Below, one piece after another: positions 33,126 to 43,549 of a stretch of DNA of 44,273 nt (within the stretch, counting starts at the first letter, position 1; every line of letters begins with the position of its first letter). Position numbers and translations under genes: made by a program. Source of the stretch: Gnetum montanum (taxonomy: Eukaryota; Streptophyta; Gnetopsida; Gnetales; Gnetaceae). The notes under the pieces were generated by a model. That model saw only the letters and a list, made by a program, of their open reading frames with translations. It searched no databases and was not told where the DNA came from. Where the stretch lies: NCBI GenBank assembly GCA_015680685.1, contig MNCI01037634.1, positions 420,797 to 465,069 on the forward strand. Reading direction: 5' to 3'.

Positions 33126-34496
33126 TGTGATGTTCAAAAACATCAATGGTTGGAACATCGAGAGGTTGGAAGGCATACAACCTAATGCTGAATCCATGTG
33201 AGGGTTGTGCTAGAAAATGGAAATGAGGTGCCCTAAATGGTCTTGTCGATTAGACATGAACTTATGTGGTGTTAAAACAACCTTGTGCAAGAGCAGTTTA
33301 TATTGCATTATGCACAGACACCGAGATTGGTAAAGCTAGAGCATAGCAGGGTGTCCCAGCTTGAGAATAATGATGTGAATGTGCAAATACGTATCAAATA
33401 GTAGAAAATTGCAAGACTTATGCTTAATATCAAAGAAAAATGCTTGGAAAAATGGAACAAAGCTTAAGAACAAAAAATGCACCACCCCCAAAAAGGGGAG
33501 CATAGCTATTGTAGGAAAAGAGGTGAGAATGGTACATAGTGTATAGGTAGGTAGAGTGGCAGTGTAGCAGTGTAGTCACAGTCTTTGAGACACCTAGGAC
33601 GTGGAGCTAACAGCTGCCATGGGGACTGAACTTGCTAGATTAGCTATTGCTATGTTCTGCGGGTGCAATGGTGGATTGCGTTTTGGGAGGCATGAAGGTG
33701 CGAAGCTTAGGTGCTCAGGTGCAAGAATGCTAGGGATGCTCAAAAAGTTAAAATGCCCAATGCTCTTTTGATTTGCCCAAACCCTAAAGTGTTGAACACA
33801 AGGGTATTTATAGGGCTAGGGTTAGCGTGAGATGTAGATTAGGTGCCATGTGGCATGAGGGTAGATGGGGTTACACTAACATGCTACTCTCCCATGAGAG
33901 TAGCAAAGTGTTACACTCTAAAGAATAGAAACAGGTCCCCAAAGACTACTGAACTATGACTACACTACCTGGCTTACATGTGCTAGAGTTTGAAAGACCG
34001 CAATATACTTACAAACAATGCAAAAAACAATGCAACTTGGAGGCTACGCTCCAAGACTATGTCTTCCCCTCTTTCAAGTAGGGTCAAGCATAGGAAAAAT
34101 TTTGGAGACCAATGGGGATGCAAATTGATGATCTTGGTTGCTGGAGGAATGTTGGAGTTGAGACGAAGTCCATTGTTGAGTTTTGGAGGCTTTTTGGAGG
34201 TTCTCAGAGGCTTTTCTCTAGTCTCAAGCTAGCCACACTCTAAAGCATAACAAAACACTTAGCGAACATTTGCAAAATTTTGATGTTTCACATTGGTTAC
34301 ATTGGCTATGTTGGGGAGAGTAGCAGGGACACTTAGCCAAATTTTGACAAAATTTGCAGTCTTCCTTCATGGTACATTGGCTATGCTCTAGGGCATAGCA
34401 GGAGAGGTAGCCTCAGGAATTAGAAAGTGTGCCAAATGTGTCTTTCATGTCAAGCTAGCTTGAAAAATTCTTGTTCAACACTTAGGCAAAGCTGGG
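33126..34496 (-). repeat. Truncated F2-family LTR, minus strand
   Basis: The left boundary (TGTGATGTTC) and following 200 bases match the left boundaries at 34497 and 40062, with the shared motifs GAGAGGTT-like, CTGGATAAAA-like and GGGGTGCC. A minus-strand TATAAATA box is at 33805-33812. The U3 side stops abruptly at 34496, where the next LTR begins with no spacer. It is an older LTR into which, or beside which, the younger element was inserted. Confidence 0.7.
33882..33905. repeat. Hairpin upstream of the TATA box in the truncated F2 LTR
   Basis: Perfect 10-bp arms TGCTACTCTC and GAGAGTAGCA separated by CCAT. It lies about 70 bases upstream (minus strand) of the TATA box. Confidence 0.9.
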
Positions 34497-35112
34497 TGTA
34501 ATGACAGAAAATGTCAGTTGCTGGAAACACTGAGAGGTTTTTGGGTGCACAGCCTAACCTCGGATCCACGCGAGGGCCATGCTGGATAAAACGAAAATGG
34601 GGTGCCTTGAATGGTCTGGTCGATCAGACAGGGACTTAATCGGTGTACAATAACCCTTTTGCAAACAATAAAAGAAAATGTAATGTGCACAATAGTAGAA
34701 ATGTGCTAAAGTGCGTAATAGGGCAATGAACATGATTTAATGCTTAACAATGGCAAATAAATGCTTTGATTAGCCAAAAAGAGAGTTTGAATAGAAAGAT
34801 ACACTGCCCTAAAAAAAAGGGTACAGGTATACAAAGTGTACAATAGGCATAGTAGGAGCGAAATCATAGCCTTGGTGGTGTCGGGATGTGAAATCTGGTG
34901 CTCACTATGATAAACTATGCCTCCTGGGTTGGTGGTCATAGTATACCATGTGATGTAGTTGTGCCTCTTTGTCGGTGTGGTGTGCTTTGGGTCTCGTTCA
35001 CCCACGGAGCTAAGTGCCGAAATGCTAAAATGCCAAATGCCTTGCTGGTGAAGAAAATGGAAGCCTGCCTCTGTTCTCCTCCATTTTTTTTTGAAAAAAG
35101 AGGTCACAGAGC

Positions 35113-35120
35113 TATTTATA
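35113..35120 (-). promoter_or_regulatory. TATA box, left F2 LTR
   Basis: TATAAATA on the minus strand, flanked by GGGC on the plus-strand right as in the copies at 33805-33812 and 40753-40760. Confidence 0.65.
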
Positions 35121-35194
35121 GGGCAAGGCTTAGCCCAAAAATGTGGATCAGGTGCCACATGGCAATGCAGTAGGTAACTACATGTAATCAGAAC

Positions 35195-35345
35195 GTAACA
35201 ACGCTTAACAACGTGTAACATCGCGTAACAGGGTGCTACACTACGTAGCGTAGTAAGGTGCTACGCTACGACATAGCAAGTTGATACGCTACGCTATGCT
35301 AAGTAGCATAGCAAGGTGCTACGGTACGTAGCATAGCAACACATA
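35195..35345. repeat. CTACGTAG palindrome cluster, left F2 LTR
   Basis: Repeated GTAACA-, TGCTACGCTACG- and TAGCATAGCA-type words form nested inverted repeats around CTACGTAG (35241-35248) and GCTACG...CGTAGC pairs. The cluster lies 75-230 bases upstream of the minus-strand TATA box. Confidence 0.8.
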
Positions 35346-36479
35346 ACAATGCATAACACTTAGCCATATTTGTAGTTGCGATGTCGAGACCTGAAATTTT
35401 GTGGTGTTTCAATGGCCCCTCTTTGTTGACATTTGGAGGAGTGGCCTAAAAGATGTCAACAAAGAATTACAAAACACCACAATAGATATATCACCAACGT
35501 CATTTTTCAGCACAAGATCAGATGTCATTTTACCATGCTCAAGAGTGTTATGGGAATAAGGTTATGCTAAGGGACAAGGGGTGTAGGCAATGTTGGGTAG
35601 ATGAAATTTAAATGGTGGGAATGAAATGCAAACAATGGATCATGATGTAAGATGCAAATTTAGCATGGTTGATAGTGACCATGACATGAAATAGCTTGCC
35701 CCTGGAATGTTGAACTCTTGTTGGAGTGTTTATGAGAGCATCAAAGTTCATCCAAGGATGGGCTAATTGCGATGTTGCAGCATTGTTGATTTTTTTTTTG
35801 TGAGGTGAACCTTCTTTGGGTTCGACTTATTACTGAATGTTAGCTACAAGTTGGCCATCGAGAAGATGGGCTTTGTTTTAATGCATCACATTGCATCAAT
35901 AGGATAGATGTTTCCTCCCAGGGATGATTCATGTTACATCCGCTTATGCCTTTACCATGCAATAGAGGCACCTCATAGGATTAATTATGTTACATCAACC
36001 ATGAGTTCTATAGTTGATGTCAAGGGAATGCCATGTGTGTCACAATGCATATGCATCAGAGGAGTGTGAAATCATGAGTATGGGGAGTATGAGAGGATAT
36101 TGGGATGACTGAAATGGATGTGCATAGGCTGTAATAGGGATGAGGGGGATGTGCACTCTTGAGTGGCTCAACTAATCCAGTCATGCATATCAAAGCAACA
36201 TGAGAACTTGTTGTTGCGATGAGATGCATCTTTGCACAACCACCTCCAAGGCTTCATCCTACAAACATAACTCAGAGAGGACAAGAAAATCACAAAACAT
36301 GAAATGCAAGTGCAAATGCCAGATGTGAAGATGCTACAAGTGCTGGATTCAAAGATGCTGTGAAAGTGTCAAATGCTATGCTAGTTGCAAGTGCTCAGGA
36401 AACCAGTGAAGGTGCCATGGCGATGATGCTATGAGTACTCCCAAGGCAATGGCAAGTGTTTAGTTCAGATTAGCTACAT

Positions 36480-36697
36480 GCCAGTTTAAAGTCCTGGTAG
36501 ACTGTGAACCTAGTTTAAGGTCCTAGTAGATCGTGATGTGCTAGTTTATAGTCCTAGCAGACTATTGGATGCTAGTTTAATGTCGTAGCAAATAGTGGAT
36601 GTTGTGCCAGTTTAACGTCATGACCCAAGGATGAGCTATGCCAGTTTATAGTCATAGCGGACTGTCTGTGCTAGTTTATATTCATAGCAGATTGGTG
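36480..36697 (-). repeat. Seven-copy tandem array of a 30-35 bp unit
   Basis: Units start at 36480, 36510, 36540, 36571, 36606, 36640 and 36670, each with the core GC-AGTTTA-NGTC-TAG (plus strand). Another degenerate copy is at 36889. The same unit occurs twice, exactly 30 bases apart, in the gag coding region at 39812 and 39842, and once more at 38369. Read on the minus strand the unit encodes the decapeptide QQPSAMTLNW. Confidence 0.85.
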
Positions 36698-37299
36698 CTT
36701 ACCTTGCTTATGCAAGGTGTGATGTTGCATGTGTAGTCATGTTGTGTGCCTATGAGATCTTGCAAAAGTCAACTAGAAAGAAAACAAAATCAAGCGACAC
36801 CTGTTGTAAACAGAGTTAAAATGTATGAATGAAAGAAAAGCAATGCAAAAAGTGATAGTTTTAGGCCGTTTTGGGCCATAGGCTAGTTTAAGGTCTTTTC
36901 GGGCCATGTGTTTTTGTAGTTTTATGTTTTCATATGTAATGTGTAAGCTAAATGGATGGATGCATAAAAAATTAAAACAAATATGTGAACAAAATGAAAT
37001 GCCTGATCTAAGTAAGTAGGAAACATGTAAATGTGTAGGCTAGTGCGATGTAAATGAAAGTAAAAAATGCATGGGAAGTGGAGGCAAACATTTAGCACAT
37101 TTTTGGCCAAGGGAAGGTCTTGGTCATGTAGTTGCTTCCTAACCAGGCATGGATTAGGGAGCATGCAAGGCTTAAGATCCTCTGGGAGGTTGTTGGCCTC
37201 AACCATTCATTCGGGTGTGTTAGCCTTAGGCGCTGCATTGGTTGTTATAGGTGTACCACAAAGAAACTCTTCTTCTAAAACTTGCGCCATGTCTATGTC

Positions 37300-38060
37300 G
37301 TGAATAGTTGAAGAGGAAAAATTATCACCATGGATGATAACTTGACCACCCTCATATGGAAGGTGGATTTCTTGGTGGATGGGAGAGGAGATGGCACGTA
37401 GTTAGGCTAGCCAAGGCCTACCTAGAATCATGTTGAAACCTGGCATCTCCTCTATGACGATGAAATCTGCGCTAGTGGGAAATCTCTCTCTTGCTACAAA
37501 GGCTAAGTTGATTGTACCCTTGACTGTGACACCTAATCCATTGAAGGATTTTAGACATGTGGTTTTGGTTGGCCTAATTTCATCTGCCAGCCCTAGCTTG
37601 TTGATGATAGATTGCAAGACTACGTTTGTTGCTACACCATCATCGATGTGCACTCTGCGGATGGTGCACTATCCAACATGAATGCTAATGGATAGTGGAG
37701 CTATAGTAATCTCCCCTTGTTCGGGGTTGACTTTGACTGCATTATTGTGGAATACTAAAGATGTTGCATTCGGTTCTTGTGGTGTAGGGGGCAGCATTGT
37801 TGCACGAATGGATGTCTCATTTGCAGGGATGTCCTCCGTAAAAGGAATGGAGGCTAACATTTGGGCCAAGACTTGGCAGTGGGTAGATGAGGTCATGACT
37901 AAGTCATACAAGCTCAATGTTGTGTTCTTTTATTTGAGTGTTTGTGTCATCTGGGTTAGTGCAGCTACAAAGTCCTTGTCATTAGCTGTTGTGTTGGCTT
38001 TGACTTCCTCCATGTGGCTTGAGAGACAGATCTCTCATGGAGGGGACTTAAGATTGATTT
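37300..38060 (-). pseudogene. F2 retropepsin-like protease and flanking polyprotein, decayed
   Basis: On the minus strand, after a linker (LYDLVMTSSTHCQVLAQML, about 37915-37860), the aspartic protease begins near 37670. Its active site is IDDG (about 37647-37636, Asp-Asp-Gly in place of Asp-Ser/Thr-Gly), then NVV, the flap region, and C-terminal MILGRPWLA (about 37431-37405). The conserved downstream segment (AISSPIHQEIHLPYEGG) continues past a stop to about 37330. This is where a Ty3/gypsy polyprotein would lead into reverse transcriptase, but the sequence instead runs into the LTR. The frame differs from that of gag upstream, so a shift occurred at about 38030-38090. Confidence 0.75.
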
Positions 38061-39947
38061 GCTTGGCCTACTTGGGGGTAGGGGCCCAGTGTTTGGTTGT
38101 TGCTTATTAGTTGTGGCTTTTGCTTCAGCCATGAGGGTTGCGAGGTGCTCGTTTGTCCTCTTGTGTTGCCATTTGGTGGGCTTACCTGGGTTGCTAGTGG
38201 AGTCAACCCTTAAAGGAGGAGGGATTGAGATGTTGCCCACTGTTGGGTTTCGGGTAGGTGAGGGGCCATCACGTTGTGGAACTCTTATGACAAATGGTGA
38301 TTTAGGTAGAGTTGTTGTGTGGCCAACTTTTTGTGGCACCTTGATGATGAAAGGTTGCTTAGCGTCATGCTAGTTTAACATCGTAGTGGACAATTGCTAT
38401 GGAACTTTAACCACAAAGGATGTTGTGGGTGCTTGAGGTGTCACTTTGATAACAAATGGAGGCCTCTTGCTTGTGGATATGGAGGGGACCTTTGCATTGC
38501 TAGGAGGCACAAGCATCACAAAAGGTTGTTGCATAGGTTTGGGCTTGCCACCTACACTAATGGAATTTATGACATAGGAGGCATCATCCATGTTAGATTG
38601 ACTCACCGTGTTAGGCACTAGTTGGCCATGTTCTATCATTCTCTGCAGGTCATCCTGCAAAGCACGACAGTTGTTTGTACTATGACCAGCCAATTGGTGG
38701 TAATGATAGTATTGGTCTAGCTTGAAGTGTTGTGGAACTGGGGGCTCATTTGGCACTGCTAAAGCAGGGTTCCTTAGTAGTTCGCAGTACCTATCATGTC
38801 TTTGGCAGGGAATTGCTGATACATGTTTGTGTTGGATTTTCCTAGCTTTCAAGAGTTTCTCTAGTAGTTCAGAGGGTTGCATCGGCAGTGGTGTATACTT
38901 TGAGTGGTTCTTGCACTGAAAGTTGGGTCTTGGGGTAGCCACTATCAATGTAGGTAAGTTGGTGCCAGAATTGGTAGTTCTGTTAGTTGGGGCTTTGGGT
39001 TGCTTAGCTGTTGGGCCCCAATTGGTTGTTTTTGTGCTTGTGGCTACATGCTTGCAAGTTTGTTGATTTCTGTAGGCCACATAGGCTGGATCATTGCTAG
39101 CTTATGCTGCGTTCTCTATGCTTTTTGCTTGGGCAAAGGCTTGGCTAAGAGACTTTGGGGCTAGATAATACAGTTTGGACTTAATAAAGTCATTTACTAC
39201 ACCTTTAAAGATGGCTAGTAGATGCACTTCTACCAGGGGTTCATGCATTTCACTCAATGCAGCATTCCAACATTGGAGGAATTTTGGCATGGGCTCTAGA
39301 GGCCCCTGTTTAACTTGCATTAGCTGGTCAAGGGTTGCTTCAAGCTTTAGGTTGTACCTGAAGCATGTCACAAACTTGGTTATGAGATCCTCTAAAGAGG
39401 AGACTGAGGCCTTGGGTAGTGCACGATACCAGTCCAAGGCCTTGCTAGTGAGTGACATGGGGAACACACACATGATAGTATGTGGCCAAGCTTGAAGGAG
39501 TAGGCATTCAGATCAAAATGTGACCAAGTGTGCATTGGGGTCCCCTTCACCATTGTACTTGGTAAATTGAGGCAGTTGGACCCTAGTTGGGAGAGTTAGA
39601 AGTGGTACCGTAGGACTTATGAGATCATCTTGGTAGAAGTCCACCACCTTAATGGTGTTAGAAGAGGCAGCCTTAAGTCGGTTGATGTCCTCTGTCAAGC
39701 TTTGTATCAGCTGGAATGCCTGATCCAAGCTTTAGAATGTGCTAGCTGGTTGCATTGGCTAGGCTTGGGTTGGTTGCATAGCATAGGGCAAAATAGTTGG
39801 TTGTGGAGCTTGCCAGTTTAATGTCATAGCAGATGGTTGCTGCCAGTTTAACATCGTAGCAGACGATTGCTGATGTAATGATTGAGCAATGGGTGTGGTG
39901 ATTGGAGTGGGCCACACATGGATGGATTGGACAGACACCACAGACAT
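38060..39947 (-). pseudogene. F2 gag polyprotein, decayed
   Basis: One minus-strand frame runs from MSVVSVQS (39947) to about 38060. It has stops at 39759-39761, 39732-39734, 39513-39515, 39102-39104, 38397-38399 and 38370-38372 but no frameshift before about 38060. Order of parts: a Gln-rich N-terminus with two decapeptide repeats (QQSSATMLNW, QQPSAMTLNW); a coiled-coil-like stretch (FQLIQSLTEDINRLKAA); the capsid core FTKYNGEGDPNAHLVTF and ALDWYRALP (retrotransposon gag family, 39590-39110); a knuckle YHYHQLAGHSTNNC at about 38700-38660 with the first Cys changed to Tyr; and a Pro/Val-rich linker with repeated PFVIKVP-like motifs (about 38530-38280). The true N-terminus may lie upstream in another frame (to about 40033). 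Confidence 0.8.
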
Positions 39948-40752
39948 TGATGAGACAAGTGGAATATAGGATGCTTGAGTTGTTTAGGGCTAGGAGGTGG
40001 CCCCTGCATGAGCATAGTGCAACGTAAATTCATTAGTTAGGCTGTGCCCTGTTGGGGAGCATGTAGCGATCGCAAACATCAACGACTGGAAAACACCAAG
40101 AGGTCATTGGTTAGACAGTCTTAACCTCGGATCTGTGCAAGGGCTGTGCTGGATAAAACGGAAACGGGGTGCCCTAAACGGTCTAGTTGATTAGACATGG
40201 ACTTAATCGGTGTCTCTAAACCTTTTGCAAACTTTTGATTTGAAAGTAATGCTTATAGTGAAAAAATAATAATTTTTAAATGCGAGGAGGTGAAAACGAT
40301 GTAAAAATACAATGAAAAGCAGGAAAGTAATGTAAACTGAAGTTAAGAAAATGCACCGCTTCAAGATTATGGCTTTACTTTGTCGAAGTGGATATAATTG
40401 GTTGTACAAAACTGGGAAGCACAAAGATTCCAAAAGTAACCAGGACGTTCAAAAGCAAGCCAACAATGTGCTTGAATGTGGGTTCAAGAGCTGACAATGC
40501 AAAAGTGCTACAAGGCCAACTAAGTTACCTTGAAATAGATAGAGTTTGTTTTTTGCTAACCGCTAACAGGATTTGTTAACTACTCAAGTTTTGCCAACTT
40601 TGCCAACCAAGATTTGCCAACTACCGCTCAAGTTTTCTCTCAAAATGCCAAATGAATTTTTGCTAACATTTGCCAACCAAGATTTTCCAACTACTGCTTA
40701 AATTTTCTCACGAATGACAACTTGCCAACCCTTTGAGCATTGCTTGTCGGGG

Positions 40753-40760
40753 TATTTATA
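40753..40760 (-). promoter_or_regulatory. TATA box, right F2 LTR
   Basis: TATAAATA on the minus strand. As the 5' LTR copy it would drive the F2 genomic RNA. Its R-U5 part is about 690 bases. Confidence 0.65.
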
Positions 40761-40944
40761 GGGCCAGGAGCATGCAAAAAATGTGGTTTGGATGCCATGT
40801 GTCCTGGACCCACAAGATGTTGACATGTCTATGTTTCATGGACATGCAAATCTAATTAACGAGCCTGCCATGCTGTAATTAAGCTATCAGAACATGGAGA
40901 TGTGTGCCAACAATGCAGACAAAGAGTGAGGTGCATTGATGTAG

Positions 40945-41580
40945 TGTAGCTGCCTGCTACGCTGTGCTACACTTTGGGGTGTAGCATGTTAGTGTAGCGT
41001 AGCAACTTGCTATGCTATGCTACACTACGTAGCATAGCATAGCGTAGCCACCAATTTGAAGAAGAAGTTTGCTTTGGAGTCGACTACATGTGCTGGAAAC
41101 CTTTGAAGTGTTCTGACTGGTTTCGTATGTTTGCTACGCTATGCTATGCTGTGTAGCGTAGCAGCTGGCCTTAACTGTGACAATGCTGACAATCTGCAAA
41201 CTTTGTTCATTGCAAATGTGAAGCCCTTGAATTTGTTGATCCTGCATTTTGAGATGCCTTTTTCCATTCTTGCACAATTGCTACGTTGTGCTATGGTATG
41301 TAGCATAGCATAGTGTAGCAGCCCAACATAGCCTGCTTTTTGTTAAATTCGCCACTTTCTAGTAGAAGGAGCCTTGCTAAAGGACTTGAAGTTGAGCAGA
41401 GCAATTGGTTTTAAAGGCCGGAGGTGTTTATCGAGTGCAATTGGAATCACTAAGTAAGTTGGGCCTTTCTGTCTTACTTCTGCTATGCTGCGTAGTGCAA
41501 CATAGCATAGCACTTCGTCCCGCAACTGTCTTCTAAGGCTTGCTACGCTACCTAGCGTAACATAGCGTAGCAAACTTCTT
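40945..41580. repeat. Multiple TGCTACGC / GCGTAGCA hairpins, right F2 LTR
   Basis: At least four separate inverted-repeat clusters (40950-41048, 41131-41163, 41280-41322, 41481-41577), each built from TGCTACGCT or TGCTATGCT arms and their complements. CTACGTAG occurs at the centre of the first. They lie 190-820 bases upstream of the minus-strand TATA box. The arms keep their pairing although the sequence varies between clusters. Confidence 0.85.
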
Positions 41581-43186
41581 GACTAGAAAACTTGCTGAAT
41601 TGTTTTGCGTAGCCTAAGCACCGTTGACAACCCCATGCATCGCTTTTGAGTAGACTGTCAACTGGATGAACTACCCGGGTGGGGAGGCTGGAGAGTCCAT
41701 TGGGCCTATCAACACTGGAGGTAGAAAATTTACCGAACTGGACAGTCTAAAATTAGAGCATCCATTTCTTGCTGAAGTGACATGACGCTGCTTGAATTCC
41801 AAGGACCTAGTGAAGCAAGAATGCCTTGAAAATTTTGGGTGTTTCAGAGCATAGCAGGACACTTAGAAAAATTTTTATGCAACTACTAACACTTAGAAAA
41901 TTTTTCAAAACAAGCCAAAATGCATGCTATGTTGGGGAGTGTAGCACCAACACTTAGAAAAAATTTGCCAAGTTTTAACACTTAGACAAATTTGCAATTG
42001 AATTGTTGAAGCTTGAAATTGTTGTTGTTTCATTGGCCCCTCTTTGTTGACATTTGGAGGAGTGGCCTAAGAGATGTTGACAAAGAATATGAAACACCAT
42101 GATGAACACAACACCGACAATTCTTATTAGTGCCCGATTGGATAACACTTCACTATGCTTGAGAGTGCTAAGGAAATAAAGCAGGGCAAGGAATAGGTTA
42201 GGAAAATGGATCAAGGGATAAGAAGTGGGAAGGATGCTCATTGTGTGTGTGGTTGTAGGATGCAGCATTGTGATGGCTTATTACCAAAGCATGATCCCTC
42301 GTCAGAGTGCTTGTGAGGAAGTTAGCATGCAGATATGACCTACCCCTAGGATTTTGACCTCTCGTTGGAGTGAGATGGTCGATCTAGGGTTGGACCAATT
42401 GTGGAATGGAAACTTTGCTATTTTTACTTGGGCACTTTTTTTGTCCCATTTTTCTTTTTCCTTTTGATTTTGTTTTTCTTTTGTCTCTTTCTTTTCTTTT
42501 TGATTTTGATTTCTTGCTTCTTTTTCATTTGCTCCTTTTTTTTTAAAAAATATTTTGTTTCCGAGTGGACTACATGTCGCTTAACAAAATTTGCTTAGAA
42601 GTAACCACATTACATTTGTAGGATAGGTATTTCCTCCCTAGGATGAGTTGAATTACATTTTCTTGGGGCTTTGACTAACCCACAAAGGCTCCCCATGGGA
42701 CGAGTTACATTACATCCATCATGGGTTCTACGGTTGATCGAAAGAAGGGTGCCATGTGCATCAGAGAAGCTTGTAGGGAGTGCAAGAAAATGTACAGCAA
42801 AGGGGTAAATGCAAATAGGCTATAACAAGATAATAGGGATGTGCACTCTTGAGTAGCATGACAAGTCAAAGAAAACACATCGGAGCAGTGTGGTAACTTG
42901 CCACCATAATGAAACATAGCCTTGAGCAACATCAATGGAGGCTTCATCTTGTAAATGAAACACAAAGAAAATAAGAAAAACAACCACACCATGTGAGATG
43001 AAGGAAAAGTCTTATTTGCAAGGGCACTACAAGGGCCACAAGTGTTGTGTTAGTTGCAAGTGCATGTAGTATCCAAAGCAGGAAGGCCAATGTGGGCGTT
43101 GGTGGTGGTAGGCTGCAAAGCCTTTAGTAGCTACACTAGAAGTGAGCACCCAAGTGGCTTGAGGTGTTGGCGATGTAGGTGCTTAG

Positions 43187-43549
43187 GAGTCCTCACTAAG
43201 GATTAGAGCTAAGAAATCTAATAAATTGGCAAGGGCTAAGTTTTTGGATGCTCTTCCTAGTCTAGGCAATGGTGAGGACCAGAGGATGGTAGTGTTGTGG
43301 CTGGGTCACAGTACGTTTGATTCTTTGACAAGTGATGTTGATGATGAGAGCTCCAACCAAGATGATTGGCGATGATGGCAGTAGCTCCAGAAGGTCAGCA
43401 AGATGCCTGAAGCATCTTTGGAAGATCAACAAGATGTTGAGGATAGTGTTGGCGACCGTTTGGGACGCGACCGCCAACGAGTGTCCTCGAACAAGATTTA
43501 GGTGCCTGCTAGTCTCTGGAAACACCAAGGCCCAGATACCTCCAAATAA
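43187..43549 (+). pseudogene. Unidentified short frame with basic then acidic composition
   Basis: A single frame of 121 codons ends at TAA 43547, with stops at TGA 43373, TAG 43382 and TAG 43499. It has a basic start (IRAKKSNKLARAKFLDAL), an acidic middle (DSLTSDVDDESSNQDDW) and a charged tail. The tail DNA (43450-43490) is CpG-rich. No family is recognised. The reading is supported only by composition, so it could be chance. Confidence 0.25.

Larger units (their letters stand above)
34497..36460 (-). repeat. 3' LTR of F2 (left copy)
   Basis: The LTR end is at 34497 (minus-strand ...TACA). The minus-strand TATAAATA is at 35113-35120. Hairpin-rich sequence lies at 35180-35345. Alignment with the right copy continues to at least 36440. 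The true U3 start may lie beyond, towards 36900. Confidence 0.65.
34497..43150 (-). mobile_element. LTR retrotransposon F2, minus strand, gag-protease only
   Basis: Two long related segments in the same orientation (34497 to at least 36440, and 40062 to about 43150) flank a minus-strand gag-protease region (37300-39950). Segments match at their left ends (TGTA), at the TATA region, at a shared block beginning GGCCCCTCTTTGTTGAC (35432 and 42035), and at CTTCATC (36252 and 42943). These are the LTRs, unusually long at 2-3 kb. No reverse transcriptase, RNase H or integrase lies between them. The right LTR boundary and target duplication are not resolved, and I could not recognise a PBS. Confidence 0.75.
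40062..43150 (-). repeat. 5' LTR of F2 (right copy)
   Basis: The LTR end is at 40062 (minus-strand ...CTACA). The minus-strand TATAAATA is at 40753-40760. Hairpin clusters lie at 40945-41580. The sequence shared with the left LTR continues to about 43150. It is about 1 kb longer than the left copy's confirmed part. A T-rich block at 42430-42550 (plus strand) may be a later insertion. Confidence 0.6.

Noticed and set aside
34706-35221. 171-codon minus-strand frame in the left F2 LTR
   Set aside because: It covers the R-U5 region and TATA box of the LTR and has no domain; a chance frame in a repeat.
40945-41580. CRISPR-like or satellite array
   Set aside because: The repeats are inverted and variable with no fixed spacers, and the DNA is plant retroelement sequence, so hairpin clusters in an LTR fit better.
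42401-42598. Hydrophobic 65-codon membrane protein
   Set aside because: It is translation of a T-rich tract in the F2 LTR; Phe/Leu runs come from poly-T composition.
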